Origin: Pseudomonadota bacterium
Lineage (GTDB): Bacteria > Desulfobacterota > Desulfovibrionia > Desulfovibrionales > Desulfovibrionaceae
DNA: 64,000 bases
Assembly: GCA_018817515.1 (NCBI GenBank)
Contig: JAHIUD010000004.1
Span: 1-64,000, forward strand
Reading direction: 5' to 3'
The translations under genes and the position numbers were made by a program. The notes under the pieces were generated by a model that made no database searches, was not told where the DNA came from, and saw only the letters and a program-made list of their open reading frames with translations. Shown piece by piece: positions 37,877-47,344 of this stretch (positions are counted from its first letter, which is position 1; the number at the start of each line of letters is the position of its first letter).

Positions 37877-38515
37877 ATGCGCAAACCGACCATCGGACTG
37901 AGCCTGGAAGGCCTGCCTTCCATCGGCCTCTCGGCCTTTGCCACCCTTGTCTTCGCCGCTATGGGCTGGTGGCTCCTGGCCCTGCTCCTGCTCGTCGTCA
38001 CCGGCTTTGTGGTGCATTTCTTCCGCGATCCCGAGCGCGTGACGCCCGAGGATCTGGACGCCGTGGTTTCCCCGGCGGATGGACGCGTGTGCAAGGTCGA
38101 TTTCGCGCCGGACCCTGTCAGCGGTCAGATCCGCCAGGTGGTCTGCGTGTTCATGAACGTGGTCGACGTGCACGTGAACCGCGCCCCCGTGGAGGGCAGC
38201 GTGGAGCTCATCCGCTACATCCCCGGCAAGTTCTTCAATGCCAGCCTGGACAAGGCCAGTACGGACAACGAGCGCAACATCTTGGTGCTGGGCCGTGGCG
38301 CGGAGCGCTTCACCGTGGTGCAGATCGCGGGGCTCATCGCCCGGCGCATCGTCTGCTGGTCCGAGGCCGGGGACATCCTGCGCCGGGGTGAACGCTTCGG
38401 TCTGATCAAGTTCGGGTCCAGAGTTGACCTCTACCTGCCCGACGGCTATGCTGTGAAGGTGTACGTGGGCGAAACCGTCCGAGCGGGCGAGACGGCCATC
38501 GCCGTCCGCAAGTAG
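37877..38515 (+). CDS. psd: Phosphatidylserine decarboxylase
   Basis: Converts phosphatidylserine to phosphatidylethanolamine. The 212-residue short form has an N-terminal membrane anchor (about residues 18-45), VVSPADGRV, DVHVNRAPVEG and the self-cleavage site FGSRVDLYLP, where the serine becomes the pyruvoyl group. AAGGAG lies about 11 bases before ATG 37877. pssA follows after 27 bases and supplies its substrate. Confidence 0.95.
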   Translation: MRKPTIGLSLEGLPSIGLSAFATLVFAAMGWWLLALLLLVVTGFVVHFFRDPERVTPEDLDAVVSPADGRVCKVDFAPDPVSGQIRQVVCVFMNVVDVHVNRAPVEGSVELIRYIPGKFFNASLDKASTDNERNILVLGRGAERFTVVQIAGLIARRIVCWSEAGDILRRGERFGLIKFGSRVDLYLPDGYAVKVYVGETVRAGETAIAVRK

Positions 38516-38542
38516 TGCAAGCCGGAGTATTTTAGGAGTCGT

Positions 38543-39310
38543 ATGGCCAAGGAAAAGGCACTGCCGCGCCACAAAGGCGTGTACATCCTGCCGAACCTGT
38601 TCACCACCGCGAGCCTGTTTCTCGGGTTCATGGGGATGATCTGGGCCATTGAGGGCCTCTACGAGTATTCCGCCCTGTGCATCCTGGGGTCCTGCCTCTT
38701 TGACGGTCTGGACGGCAAGGTGGCCCGGCTCACCAATACCACCAGCGAGTTCGGCGTGCAGTTCGACTCCCTGGCCGACCTCGTGGCCTTTGGCGCCACC
38801 CCGGCGCTCACCGTGTACCTCTGGCAGTTGCGCTCCTTCGGCACCCTGGGGCTCATGGCCTCGTTCCTGCTCATCGCCTGCGGCGCGTTGCGCCTCGCGC
38901 GCTTCAACGTGCAGGCTGCGGTGACGAGCAAGAAATTCTTCGTGGGCCTGCCCATTCCGGCCCAGGCCAGCACGCTGGCCACGCTCATCCTGTTCGCCCC
39001 GCATCTCCCGGAAAACTGGATCGCCGACGTGTTGCCCACGGCCTGCCTGGTCCTCGTGTATGTGTTGTCCTTCCTCATGGTCAGTACCATGCGCTACGCC
39101 TCCTTCAAGGAGTACGGGTTCATCAAGGCCCACCCCTTCAGCTCCATGGTCACGGTCATTCTGCTCTTCGTCATGGTGGCCTCGCGCCCCAAGATGTTGG
39201 GCTTCCTCTTCTTCCTCGGCTATCTCATCTCAGGCCCCATCTACACCATGTTCATCCTATCCCCGCGCAGTTCCAAGCTCCTACGAGAGTCCCAGAAGGA
39301 ACCCTCGTAA
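38543..39310 (+). CDS. pssA: CDP-diacylglycerol-serine O-phosphatidyltransferase
   Basis: Membrane enzyme making phosphatidylserine from CDP-diacylglycerol and serine. The 255-residue protein has about seven to eight hydrophobic helices and the CDP-alcohol phosphotransferase motif FDGLDGKVAR...FGVQFDSLADLV with both metal-binding aspartate pairs. AGGAG lies 6 bases before ATG 38543. It forms a two-gene unit with psd. Confidence 0.95.
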   Translation: MAKEKALPRHKGVYILPNLFTTASLFLGFMGMIWAIEGLYEYSALCILGSCLFDGLDGKVARLTNTTSEFGVQFDSLADLVAFGATPALTVYLWQLRSFGTLGLMASFLLIACGALRLARFNVQAAVTSKKFFVGLPIPAQASTLATLILFAPHLPENWIADVLPTACLVLVYVLSFLMVSTMRYASFKEYGFIKAHPFSSMVTVILLFVMVASRPKMLGFLFFLGYLISGPIYTMFILSPRSSKLLRESQKEPS

Positions 39311-39392
39311 GCCGACGCCTCACCTCGTTTCCTTATCGGCTGCAGGAGCTCTCTCTGGGACGTACCCGTGTGCGGGCGCCTGCCCGCCGTTG

Positions 39393-39421
39393 TTGCCAGC
39401 CATCCATTAAGCAGATACAAG
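39393..39421 (+). promoter_or_regulatory. Candidate promoter of the leu operon
   Basis: TTGCCA (39393-39398) and TACAAG (39416-39421) are 17 bases apart, ending 23 bases before leuA. I see no leucine-rich leader peptide or T-box in the 134 bases after pssA. Confidence 0.45.
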
Positions 39422-39444
39422 ACCAAACCACGTGAGGAGGATTT

Positions 39445-40998
39445 ATGTCAGACCGCGTGTATATTTTCGACACCACGCTCCGTGACGGCGAGCAGTCGCC
39501 GGGCGCCACCATGAACCAGGAAGAGAAGGTCAGCCTCGCGCGTCAGCTTGAGGCCCTGGGCGTGGACATCATCGAGGCGGGCTTCCCCGCCGCCAGCCAG
39601 GGCGACTTCGAGTCTGTCCAGGCCATCGCCCGCTCTATCAAGCACATCCAGGTGGCGGCCCTGTGCCGCGCACTCGACAAGGATATCGACCGCGGCTGGG
39701 AGGCCATCAAGGACGCCGCCAACCCGCGCATCCACACCTTCCTGGCCACCAGCGAGATCCACATGACGCACAAGCTGCGCAAAACGCGCGAGCAGGTGCT
39801 TCAGATGGCAGAGGCTGCGGTGAAACACGCCGTGAGCCTGTGCCCCAACGTGGAATTCTCGGCTGAGGACGCCTCGCGCTCGGACTGGGAATTCCTGGCC
39901 AAGGTCTGCGAGGTGGTCATCCGCGCCGGGGCCAAGACCGTGAACATCCCGGACACCGTGGGCTATGCCCAGCCCTTTGAGTTCGGCGAGCTCATCGCCT
40001 ATTTGCTCAAGACCGTGCCCAACGCCAAGGACGCCGTATTCAGCGTGCATTGCCACAACGACCTGGGCCTGGCCGTGGCCAACAGCCTGTCGGCCATCCG
40101 GGCCGGGGCGCGCCAGGCCGAGGTGACGCTCTGCGGCATCGGCGAGCGCGCGGGCAATGCCTCCCTTGAAGAGCTCGTCATGGCCCTGCACACGCGCCAT
40201 GAGCTCTACAAGCTTGAGTGCGACGTCAAGACCGAGCAGTTGTACCCCTCCTGCCGCCGCCTCTCGCAGATCATCGGCCAGCCCATTCCGCCCTACAAGG
40301 CCATCGTGGGGCCCAACGCCTTTGCGCACGAGTCCGGCATCCACCAGGACGGCATGCTGAAAAATCCGCTGACCTATGAGATCATGACGCCCGCCTCCGT
40401 GGGCCGCAAGGGCACGGACATGGTCATCGGCAAGCATTCCGGCAGCCATGCCATCAAGTCCAAGCTCACCGAGCTTGGCTACGCCCTGGACGACGCCCAG
40501 CTCAGCGTTGTCTTTTCCGCGGTGAAGGAGCTGGCGGACAAGAAGGAGCGCGTGTTCGACGAGGACGTGGAGGCGCTGGTCCTGGAGATGGTCTACCGCC
40601 GCCGCGACAAGTACCGGCTGAAGGACATGAGCGTGTTCTCCGGCACGGGCGGGGTTCCGCCTCATGCGGCCATGGTCCTTGAGGTCCTGGATGGCGAAGA
40701 GGTGGCCGAGGTGCGCCGCCATTCGTCGTTTGGCGAGGGGCCTGTGGACGCCTTGTTCAAATGCATCGGGGCCATGGTGGGCTACGCGCCCGCCCTGGAC
40801 CGCTTCCAGATCAACGCCGTCACCGGCGGCACGGACGCGCAGGCCACGGTGACCGTGCGCATCGAGCATGAAGCAAAGAGGTCTGTTGGACGCGGCACCA
40901 ACGAGGACATCCTCGTGGCCAGCGCCATGGCCTTCATCAACGCACTCAATCGTTTGGAAAAAATGAGGGAGGAGAAGAGCGAATGTCCCACAATTTAG
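39445..40998 (+). CDS. leuA: 2-isopropylmalate synthase
   Basis: First committed enzyme of leucine synthesis, condensing acetyl-CoA with 2-oxoisovalerate. The 517-residue long form has FDTTLRDGEQSPGATMN, the barrel with SVHCHNDLGLAVANSL and GIGERAGNASLEEL, and a C-terminal LeuA regulatory domain (about 385-510). GGAGG lies 7 bases before ATG 39445. Its last 16 bases overlap leuC. Confidence 0.97.
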   Translation: MSDRVYIFDTTLRDGEQSPGATMNQEEKVSLARQLEALGVDIIEAGFPAASQGDFESVQAIARSIKHIQVAALCRALDKDIDRGWEAIKDAANPRIHTFLATSEIHMTHKLRKTREQVLQMAEAAVKHAVSLCPNVEFSAEDASRSDWEFLAKVCEVVIRAGAKTVNIPDTVGYAQPFEFGELIAYLLKTVPNAKDAVFSVHCHNDLGLAVANSLSAIRAGARQAEVTLCGIGERAGNASLEELVMALHTRHELYKLECDVKTEQLYPSCRRLSQIIGQPIPPYKAIVGPNAFAHESGIHQDGMLKNPLTYEIMTPASVGRKGTDMVIGKHSGSHAIKSKLTELGYALDDAQLSVVFSAVKELADKKERVFDEDVEALVLEMVYRRRDKYRLKDMSVFSGTGGVPPHAAMVLEVLDGEEVAEVRRHSSFGEGPVDALFKCIGAMVGYAPALDRFQINAVTGGTDAQATVTVRIEHEAKRSVGRGTNEDILVASAMAFINALNRLEKMREEKSECPTI

Positions 40999-42242
40999 CC
41001 GAAAAAATCCTGCAGGCGCACACGGATGAGGAAATCACCCGCGCCGGGCAGATCGTCACCTGCCGTGTGTCCCTGGTCCTGGCCAACGACATCACCGCGC
41101 CGCTGGCCATCAAGTCCTTCAAGGGCATGGGCGCCACCAAGGTCTTTGACAAGGACAAGGTTGCCCTGGTCTGCGACCACTTCACGCCGAACAAGGACAT
41201 CGACTCCGCCGAGCAGGTCAAGGTGGTGCGCGAGTTCGCCCACGAGATGGGCGTGACGCACTATTACGAGGGCGGCGACTGCGGCGTGGAGCACGCGCTT
41301 TTGCCCGAGCTCGGCCTGGTGGGCCCCAAGGACATCGTGGTCGGCGCGGACAGCCACACCTGCACCTACGGCGGCCTGGGCGCCTTTGCCACGGGCATGG
41401 GCAGCACCGACATTGCCGGGGCCCTGGCCCTGGGCGAGACCTGGTTCAAGGTGCCGCCCACCATCCGCGTGGAATTCGACGGCCAGCTTGAGCCCTTCGT
41501 GGGCGCCAAGGACCTTATCCTGCACCTCATCGGCCGCCTTGGCGTGTCCGGCGCGTTGTACCGGGCGCTGGAATTCGGCGGGCCGGTCATCGACAACATG
41601 AGCATCGAGGGCCGCATGACCATGGCCAACATGGCCATCGAGGCCGGCGGCAAGGTCGGTCTGTTCCCGGTCGACGCCAAGACCCTGGCCTATTGCGCGG
41701 CCCACGGCCGCACCGGGGACAAGGCGCTCAAGGCCGATCCCGGCGCGGTGTACGAGCAGGAGCTGTCCCTGTCCGTCACCGGCATGGGCCCGCAGGTCTC
41801 CTGCCCGCACCTGCCCGACAACGTTCGCGGCGTGGACGAACTGAAGGGCATGCGCGTGGATCAGGCCGTCATCGGCTCCTGCACCAATGGCCGCATCGAG
41901 GACATGCGCGAGGCCGCCGCCATCCTGAAGGGCCGCAAGGCGAACAAGAACGTGCGCCTGATCATCCTGCCCGCCACGCCGAAGATCTGGCGCCAGGCCA
42001 TGGACGAAGGGCTGTTCAGCATCTTCCTGGACGCCGGGGCCGTGGTCGGTCCGCCTACCTGCGGGCCCTGCCTGGGCGGCCACATGGGCATTCTGGCCGG
42101 TGGCGAGCGCTGCATCTCCACCACCAACCGCAACTTCCGCGGCCGCATGGGCAGCCTGGAAAGTGAAGTCTATCTGGCCAGCCCGGCGGTCGCCGCCGCC
42201 AGCGCCGTGGCCGGTGAGATCATTCACCCCGGCAAGCTGTAG
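40983..42242 (+). CDS. leuC: 3-isopropylmalate dehydratase large subunit
   Basis: Fe-S aconitase-family subunit that isomerises isopropylmalate with LeuD. The 419-residue length is the shorter archaeal/HacA type. Iron-sulfur cysteines are in IGSCTNGRIEDM and PTCGPCLGGHMGIL; VGADSHTCTYGGLGAFATGMG is the family signature. ATG 40983 lies inside the end of leuA with GGGAGGAG about 10 bases upstream, so translation is coupled. Confidence 0.96.
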   Translation: MSHNLAEKILQAHTDEEITRAGQIVTCRVSLVLANDITAPLAIKSFKGMGATKVFDKDKVALVCDHFTPNKDIDSAEQVKVVREFAHEMGVTHYYEGGDCGVEHALLPELGLVGPKDIVVGADSHTCTYGGLGAFATGMGSTDIAGALALGETWFKVPPTIRVEFDGQLEPFVGAKDLILHLIGRLGVSGALYRALEFGGPVIDNMSIEGRMTMANMAIEAGGKVGLFPVDAKTLAYCAAHGRTGDKALKADPGAVYEQELSLSVTGMGPQVSCPHLPDNVRGVDELKGMRVDQAVIGSCTNGRIEDMREAAAILKGRKANKNVRLIILPATPKIWRQAMDEGLFSIFLDAGAVVGPPTCGPCLGGHMGILAGGERCISTTNRNFRGRMGSLESEVYLASPAVAAASAVAGEIIHPGKL

Positions 42243-42292
42243 GCCAGACAGGCTGAAAGACGGCAGGCAGTCAGAACATCGAGAAGCAAGAC

Positions 42293-42317
42293 CCGCCCGA
42301 GAATGCGTTCCGGGCGG
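42293..42317 (+). other. Intercistronic hairpin between leuC and leuD
   Basis: CCGCCCG and CGGGCGG form a 7-bp GC stem with an 11-base loop, 18 bases before the leuD start. No T tract follows. It may adjust mRNA stability in the leu operon. Confidence 0.4.
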
Positions 42318-42334
42318 CGTACAAGGAGAGAGAT

Positions 42335-42835
42335 ATGCTCGTGACAGGCAAGGTGCACAAGGTCGGTGCGCACATCGACACCGACGCCATCATCCCGGCG
42401 CGGTTCCTGGTGACCACGGACGCCGAGGTCCTGGGCTCCAACTGCATGGAGGGGCTTGAACCCGGCTGGGTCAAGCGCGTGCAGAAAAACGACATCATCG
42501 TGGCCGACGAAAACTTCGGCTGCGGCTCTTCCCGCGAACATGCCCCCATCGCCATCCTGGGCGCGGGCATGCCCGTGGTGGTGGCCAAGAGCTTCGCCCG
42601 CATCTTCTACCGCAACGCGTACAACATGGGCCTTGTGCTGCTTGAGGTCGGCGCGGATGCGGACAAGCTGCGTGACGGCGACACGCTGGAAGTGGACCTC
42701 GACGCCGGACAGATCAAGAATCTGACCACCGGCGCTGTGGTGGTCTGCGCCCCGGTGCCCCAGTCCATGCAGGACCTTCTCGACGCTGGCGGGCTCGTGC
42801 CTTACGTCAAGAAACGCTTGGCTGAGAAGCAGTAG
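42335..42835 (+). CDS. leuD: 3-isopropylmalate dehydratase small subunit
   Basis: Swivel domain subunit completing the LeuCD enzyme. The 166-residue short form fits its HacA-type partner. [19 protein letters not shown] and [16 protein letters not shown] are the family signatures. AAGGAG lies 7-8 bases before ATG 42335. leuB follows after 11 bases. Confidence 0.96.
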   Translation: MLVTGKVHKVGAHIDTDAIIPARFLVTTDAEVLGSNCMEGLEPGWVKRVQKNDIIVADENFGCGSSREHAPIAILGAGMPVVVAKSFARIFYRNAYNMGLVLLEVGADADKLRDGDTLEVDLDAGQIKNLTTGAVVVCAPVPQSMQDLLDAGGLVPYVKKRLAEKQ

Positions 42836-42846
42836 GGGGCTGGCAC

Positions 42847-43917
42847 ATGAATATTTGCGTCATGCCCGGAGACGGCATCGGCCGTGAAATCGTCGCCCAG
42901 GCCCTGCGGGTGCTGGACAAGGTCGGGGCCAAGTTCGGCAAGAAGTTTGAGACGCAGGAGGCCCTCATCGGCGGCTGCGCCATCGACGCCACCGGCGGCC
43001 CCCTGCCGGAGGAGACCGTTCGCCTGTGCAAGGCCGCCGATGCCGTACTGCTTGGCGCCGTGGGCGGCCCCAAGTGGGACACCATCGACCCGGCCATCCG
43101 GCCTGAGCGCGGCCTGCTCGGCATCCGCAAGGAGCTGGGGCTGTTCGCCAACCTGCGTCCCGCCAGCCTGTTCCCGGAGCTCAAGCACGCCTGCTACCTC
43201 CGGCCCGACATCGTGGCCAAGGGCATCGACCTCCTGGTGGTGCGCGAGCTCACCGGCGGCGCGTACTTCGGAACGCCCAAGGGGGTTGAGGTGCGTGACG
43301 GCGAGCGCGTGGGCTTCAACAACATGATTTACTCCGAGCACGAGATCCGGCGCATCGCCAAGGTCGGCTTCGAGGCCGCGCGCAAACGCCGCAAGCAGCT
43401 TTGCAGCGTGGACAAGGCCAACGTGCTGGATGTCTCGCGCTTGTGGCGCGAGGTCGTCATCGAGGTGAGCAAGGACTACCCGGACGTGGCGCTCTCGCAC
43501 ATGTACGTGGACAACGCGGCCATGCAACTGGTGCGCGACCCCTCGCAGTTTGACGTCATCGTCACCGAGAACCTCTTCGGCGACATCCTCTCCGACGAGG
43601 CCTCGGTCATCACCGGGTCCATCGGCATGCTGCCTTCGGCCTCCCTTGGCGCGGGCAATCCCGGCCTGTTCGAGCCCATCCACGGCTCGGCCCCGGACAT
43701 CGCGGGCCAGAACAAGGCCAACCCGCTGGCCACCATCCTCTCTGTGGCCATGTTGCTGCGCTATAGCTTTAGCGACATGGACGAGCCCGCCGCCGCCATC
43801 GAGGCCGCCGTGCAGAAGGCCCTGCAGGCCGGATACCGCACCGGCGACATCCGCGAGGAAGGCTGCAAGCTGGTGGGCTGCGTGGAGATGGCCGACGTGG
43901 TGCTGGCGAACCTGTAG
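42847..43917 (+). CDS. leuB: 3-isopropylmalate dehydrogenase
   Basis: NAD-dependent oxidative decarboxylase, third enzyme of leucine synthesis. The 356-residue protein has [31 protein letters not shown], the substrate/metal region [15 protein letters not shown] and [25 protein letters not shown] lies about 8 bases before ATG 42847. Last gene of the leu operon, followed by a strong terminator. Confidence 0.96.
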   Translation: MNICVMPGDGIGREIVAQALRVLDKVGAKFGKKFETQEALIGGCAIDATGGPLPEETVRLCKAADAVLLGAVGGPKWDTIDPAIRPERGLLGIRKELGLFANLRPASLFPELKHACYLRPDIVAKGIDLLVVRELTGGAYFGTPKGVEVRDGERVGFNNMIYSEHEIRRIAKVGFEAARKRRKQLCSVDKANVLDVSRLWREVVIEVSKDYPDVALSHMYVDNAAMQLVRDPSQFDVIVTENLFGDILSDEASVITGSIGMLPSASLGAGNPGLFEPIHGSAPDIAGQNKANPLATILSVAMLLRYSFSDMDEPAAAIEAAVQKALQAGYRTGDIREEGCKLVGCVEMADVVLANL

Positions 43918-43943
43918 CCAGCCCCAGCATCCGCTCTGATTCG

Positions 43944-43975
43944 ACGGGGGGCCGGGCGACCGGTCCCCCGTTTTT
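43944..43975 (+). terminator. Intrinsic terminator of the leu operon
   Basis: CGGGGGG-CCGG-GCGA-CCGG-TCCCCCG forms a long stem (43944-43970) followed by TTTTT, 27 bases after leuB. Confidence 0.88.
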
Positions 43976-43977
43976 GC

Positions 43978-44024
43978 TTGACCTCTGTGCAACTTTGTTG
44001 CATCGCTAGCGCAACAAAGTTGCA
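43978..44024 (+). promoter_or_regulatory. Double palindromic Zur/Fur-type operator
   Basis: Two 13-bp palindromes, GCAACTTTGTTGC (43989-44001) and GCAACAAAGTTGC (44011-44023), are inverted copies of each other. Their centres are 22 bp apart, about two helical turns. TTGACC (43978-43983) just upstream is a candidate -35, so bound repressor would cover the promoter. They sit 24 bases before a zinc-binding-protein gene that is followed by a Fur-family regulator, which makes a zinc-responsive operator the best reading. Confidence 0.75.
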
Positions 44025-44047
44025 TTTGCAAGGCTGGGAGGTCGACC

Positions 44048-44947
44048 ATGCGCAAACTGTTGGTGCTGTTGTGTGTCTTCATCGCTGGATTCGCCGCCAG
44101 CGCGAAGGCCGGGCCAATGCCGAAGCCCATGCAGGTCGCCGTGGGCGTGGCCCCGGTGGAGTACTTCGCCAGGAAGATCGGCGGGCAGTTGATCCAGACC
44201 GTGGTGCTGGTTCCTGCCGGGGCTGATGCCCACACCTATGAGCCCAAGCCCTCGCAGATGCGCGAGCTTTCCAGGGCCGGGCTGTACCTGTCCGCTGGCC
44301 TGGAGTTCGAGACGGCCTGGGAGCCCCGGCTCAAGGCCGCCAACCCTGGGCTGTTGGTGGTGCGCACCGACCAGGGCCTGGCCCGCATGCCTATGCCCGG
44401 AGGACATGACGACCACCACGACGACCGCCACAAGGCCGCGCGCGACCACGAGGCCGAGATGGACCCGCACGTCTGGGTCTCGGCCGCCAATGTCCGGCAC
44501 ATGGCCGCGCGCATTGCCGAGGCCTTTGCCAAAGCCGATCCGACCCACGCCAAGGTCTACACAGCCAACCTGGCGGCATTCCAGAAGGAAATCGACGCTG
44601 TGGACGCCGAGCTGCGCAGCGCCTTTGCCGGAATTCCGGCGGACAAGCGCGGCTTCCTGGTGTTCCACCCGGCCTGGGGCTATCTGGCCCGGGACTACGG
44701 TCTGACGCAGGCGGCCATCGAGTTCGAGGGCAAGGAGCCTTCGCCCAGGCGGCTGGGGGCGTTGATCGCACAGGCCAAGACCACGGGCGTCAAGGTCATC
44801 TTTGTGCAGCCGCAGATGAGCCGCCGCACGGCGGAGAGCATCGCCCAGGCATTGGGCGCGCGGGTGCTCGTGGTCGATCCGTTGGCTGCGGACTGGGCCG
44901 CCAACCTGCGCGCGGTGGCCGGCGTCTTCCGCTCGGCGCTGCGCTAG
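44048..44947 (+). CDS. znuA: ZnuA-like zinc ABC transporter binding protein
   Basis: Periplasmic metal-binding protein of the cluster A-I family. The 299-residue product has a signal peptide (cleavage near ASAKA-G, about residue 21), the first metal histidine in DAHTYEPKPSQM, a His/Asp-rich loop GGHDDHHDDRHK typical of zinc and not manganese members, DPHVWVS and VFHPAWGYLARDYG. GGGAGG lies about 7-8 bases before ATG 44048. A Fur-family gene follows after 9 bases. No permease or ATPase gene is next to it. Zinc is favoured by the His loop and the Zur-type context. Confidence 0.88.
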   Translation: MRKLLVLLCVFIAGFAASAKAGPMPKPMQVAVGVAPVEYFARKIGGQLIQTVVLVPAGADAHTYEPKPSQMRELSRAGLYLSAGLEFETAWEPRLKAANPGLLVVRTDQGLARMPMPGGHDDHHDDRHKAARDHEAEMDPHVWVSAANVRHMAARIAEAFAKADPTHAKVYTANLAAFQKEIDAVDAELRSAFAGIPADKRGFLVFHPAWGYLARDYGLTQAAIEFEGKEPSPRRLGALIAQAKTTGVKVIFVQPQMSRRTAESIAQALGARVLVVDPLAADWAANLRAVAGVFRSALR

Positions 44948-44956
44948 GAGGGTGAC

Positions 44957-45364
44957 ATGGAAGCCTCGGAACTGCTGGAGCATTGTGGCGTGGCCGCAAC
45001 GGAAAACCGGCTGCTAGTGATGCGGGCGCTGTCCGGCGCGGATCATCCGCAAACACCGCTGGAGCTGCTGGCCCAGTTGGACGGACGCATGAACCGCGTG
45101 ACCCTGTACCGCATCCTGGAGCGGCTTGTGGAGCGCGGGGTGGTGGCCCGGCACAACGCGGGCGAGCGGGCCTTCCGCTACTGCCTGGGCCGGGGCGTGG
45201 CCGGGCATTCGCATTTTCACTGCACGCGCTGCGGGGCCACTCAGTGTTTGGATTCCGCGCTCCTGGAGCCGGGCCTCTCGCGAATCCTGTCCGGCCTGCC
45301 CATGCGCGTGGACATGGCCGAGATCACCCTTGGCGGGGTCTGCGAGGGCTGCCAGAACGCCTAA
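44957..45364 (+). CDS. zur: Fur-family metalloregulator (probably Zur)
   Basis: DNA-binding repressor of 135 residues. The winged helix carries MNRVTLYRILERLVERGVV; the dimerisation half has GHSHFHCTRCGATQCLD with the CxxC structural zinc site and a second CxxC in GVCEGCQNA. Linkage to the zinc-binding protein gene and the palindromic operator upstream favours Zur over Fur or Mur. GGAGG lies 6 bases before ATG 44957, so it is co-translated with the znuA-like gene and probably autoregulated. Confidence 0.87.
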   Translation: MEASELLEHCGVAATENRLLVMRALSGADHPQTPLELLAQLDGRMNRVTLYRILERLVERGVVARHNAGERAFRYCLGRGVAGHSHFHCTRCGATQCLDSALLEPGLSRILSGLPMRVDMAEITLGGVCEGCQNA

Positions 45365-45386
45365 ACGGCTGTTCCGCACAATACAA

Positions 45387-45420
45387 AGGCCCGACTTGGA
45401 GATGTCTCCAGGCCGGGCCT
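45387..45420. terminator. Bidirectional hairpin between zur and the tautomerase gene
   Basis: AGGCCCG and CGGGCCT enclose a second stem CTTGGAGA / TCTCCAGG, giving a long hairpin between convergent genes. On the minus strand it is followed by TTTGTATT; on the plus side the tail is not T-rich. Confidence 0.65.
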
Positions 45421-45443
45421 GTGTCGTTGGATAGGGGGAGGCG

Positions 45444-45833
45444 CTAGACCTTCACCTGATACCCCAGGTCCACCAGATCGGCGCGCTGGCCGCCCCGGAT
45501 GCCGAAGTTCTCGCGCGGCTGGTCGACGATGCGGATGAACACGTCTCCGCGCGGCACGCCAAGCGCCTCCAGCGCGTCGCAGATGGATGTGTACAGCGCA
45601 CCCTTGGTCTCGGGCGTGCGGCCCGCGAACAGCGCGATCTCCACCAGCGTGAAGGCTCTGCTCTTGCCTTCGGGCAGCAGCCACTCGTCGTGGGCGTGCT
45701 CGGCCAGACGAATGTAGCGGTCTTGCGGCGGCAGCTTCAGCGTGGCCGTGATGGCCCCTTGCACAGCCTCAAGCAGGGCGGTCTTCTGGGCGCTGTCGCG
45801 GCCCTTGACGACGCTCACCAGGGTAACGGGCAT
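45444..45833 (-). CDS. Tautomerase-superfamily protein
   Basis: Small 129-residue enzyme with the N-terminal Met-Pro that leaves a catalytic Pro1 after processing (MPVTLVSVVKGR). The size corresponds to the duplicated-motif members of the superfamily (tautomerase_2 / malonate-semialdehyde-decarboxylase-like) rather than the 62-residue 4-oxalocrotonate tautomerase. FIRIVDQPRENFGIRGG near the C-terminus is family-like. GGAG lies 5 bases before ATG 45833, and the gatA stop TAG is inside that ribosome site. The reaction cannot be deduced; its position after gatA looks like simple co-transcription. Confidence 0.82.
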   Translation of the reverse strand: MPVTLVSVVKGRDSAQKTALLEAVQGAITATLKLPPQDRYIRLAEHAHDEWLLPEGKSRAFTLVEIALFAGRTPETKGALYTSICDALEALGVPRGDVFIRIVDQPRENFGIRGGQRADLVDLGYQVKV

Positions 45834-45841
45834 AAGGGCTC

Positions 45842-47305
45842 CTACAGACTCGGCAGGCCGGTTGCAGGGACATTTCTCTCCAGCACCCCGGCCACTTGCA
45901 GCAGGCGCGCCTCGTCAAAGGCCCGGCCAGTCAACTGCAGGCCCACAGGCATGCCCGAGTCGCGTCCGAGGCCCACGGGCAGGCTCATGCCCGGCAGTCC
46001 GGCCAGGTTGGTGCTGATGGTGAAGATGTCCATCAGGTACATCTGCAGCGGGTCGGCGGTCATCTCCCCGACCTTGAAGGCCGTGGTCGGGCACACCGGG
46101 CCCATGATGACGTCGCACTGGGTGAGCGCGGCCTCGAAGTCCTGGCGGATGAGCCTGCGCACCTGCGCGGCCTTGCGGTAATAGGCGTCGTAGTAGCCGG
46201 AGGAGAGCACGTAGGTGCCCAGGATGATGCGCCGCTGAACCTCCTCGCCAAAGCCCTGGGTGCGGCTCTTGACGTACATTTCGATGAGGCTTTGGGCATC
46301 GTGATCGCGGTGGCCGTAGCGCACGCCGTCAAAGCGCGCCAGGTTGGAGCTCGCCTCGGCCACGGCGATGATGTAGTACGTCGCGATGGCGTATTCCGAG
46401 AGCTTGAGCCGCACGGGCACGGTCTTTGCGCCCAGCGCCTCGGCCTGTTTGATGGCCGCAGCGCAGGCCTCGGCGACCTCGGATGAAAGGCCTTTGTCCC
46501 AGTATTCTTCAGGCAGGCCGATGGTCAGGCCCTTGAGGTCGTTGCTCTGGGCCAGGCCCGCCACGTAGTCCGGCACGGGCGTGTTGACGCTCGTGGAGTC
46601 GCGCTCGTCGTGCCCGGCGATGACCTGAAGCAGGCGAGCGGCGTCTTCCACAGTGCGGGTCATGGGGCCGATCTGGTCCAGCGAGGAGCCGTAGGCCACC
46701 ATGCCGAAGCGCGACACGCGGCCATAGGTGGGCTTGAGGCCCACGATGCCGCAGAAGCTCGCGGGCAGGCGGATGGAGCCGCCGGTGTCGGTGCCGAGCG
46801 CGCCAAAGCACTGGCAGGCGGCCACGGTGGCGCCGGAGCCGCCGCTGGAGCCGCCGGGCACGCGCGAGGTGTCCCAGGGATTCTTGGTGGCGAAATAGGC
46901 GGAGTTCTCGGTGGTGGAGCCCATGGCGAACTCGTCCATGTTGGCCTTGGCCAGGATGATGGCCCCGGCGTCCTTGAGCCGCGCCACGGCGGTGGCGTCG
47001 TACACGGGCCGAAAGTTTTCCAGGATCTTGGAGCCGCAGGTCGTCGGGGCGTCCTTGGTGCACAAAACGTCCTTGACCACCAGGGGCACGCCCCAGAGCG
47101 GCTTGGCGGCGTCCGGTCCCTGGGCGTCCAGAGCCTTGGCCCGGGCTCTGGCCTCCTCGGCCTGAACGGACAGCAGGGCTTGCACCGTGGGCTCGGTGGC
47201 CTGAATGCGCGCAAGCGCGGCCTCGGTGACATCCAAGGCGGTGAGGGTCTTGTCCGCGAGCTTGGCGCGGACCTCGGACAAGGTCAATTGAGTCAGGTCG
47301 GACAT
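45842..47305 (-). CDS. gatA: Asp/Glu-tRNA amidotransferase subunit A
   Basis: Amidase subunit of GatCAB, which converts misacylated Glu-tRNA(Gln) and/or Asp-tRNA(Asn) to the amide form. The 487-residue protein has the amidase signature with the Lys-cisSer-Ser triad: PLVVKDVLC (Lys), [14 protein letters not shown] and [16 protein letters not shown]. gatC lies 39 bases upstream. gatB is not in the window. Confidence 0.96.
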   Translation of the reverse strand: MSDLTQLTLSEVRAKLADKTLTALDVTEAALARIQATEPTVQALLSVQAEEARARAKALDAQGPDAAKPLWGVPLVVKDVLCTKDAPTTCGSKILENFRPVYDATAVARLKDAGAIILAKANMDEFAMGSTTENSAYFATKNPWDTSRVPGGSSGGSGATVAACQCFGALGTDTGGSIRLPASFCGIVGLKPTYGRVSRFGMVAYGSSLDQIGPMTRTVEDAARLLQVIAGHDERDSTSVNTPVPDYVAGLAQSNDLKGLTIGLPEEYWDKGLSSEVAEACAAAIKQAEALGAKTVPVRLKLSEYAIATYYIIAVAEASSNLARFDGVRYGHRDHDAQSLIEMYVKSRTQGFGEEVQRRIILGTYVLSSGYYDAYYRKAAQVRRLIRQDFEAALTQCDVIMGPVCPTTAFKVGEMTADPLQMYLMDIFTISTNLAGLPGMSLPVGLGRDSGMPVGLQLTGRAFDEARLLQVAGVLERNVPATGLPSL

Positions 47306-47344
47306 GATGGTGTTTCCGTGGCTGGAAGGGGTTTGGGGCAGGCG

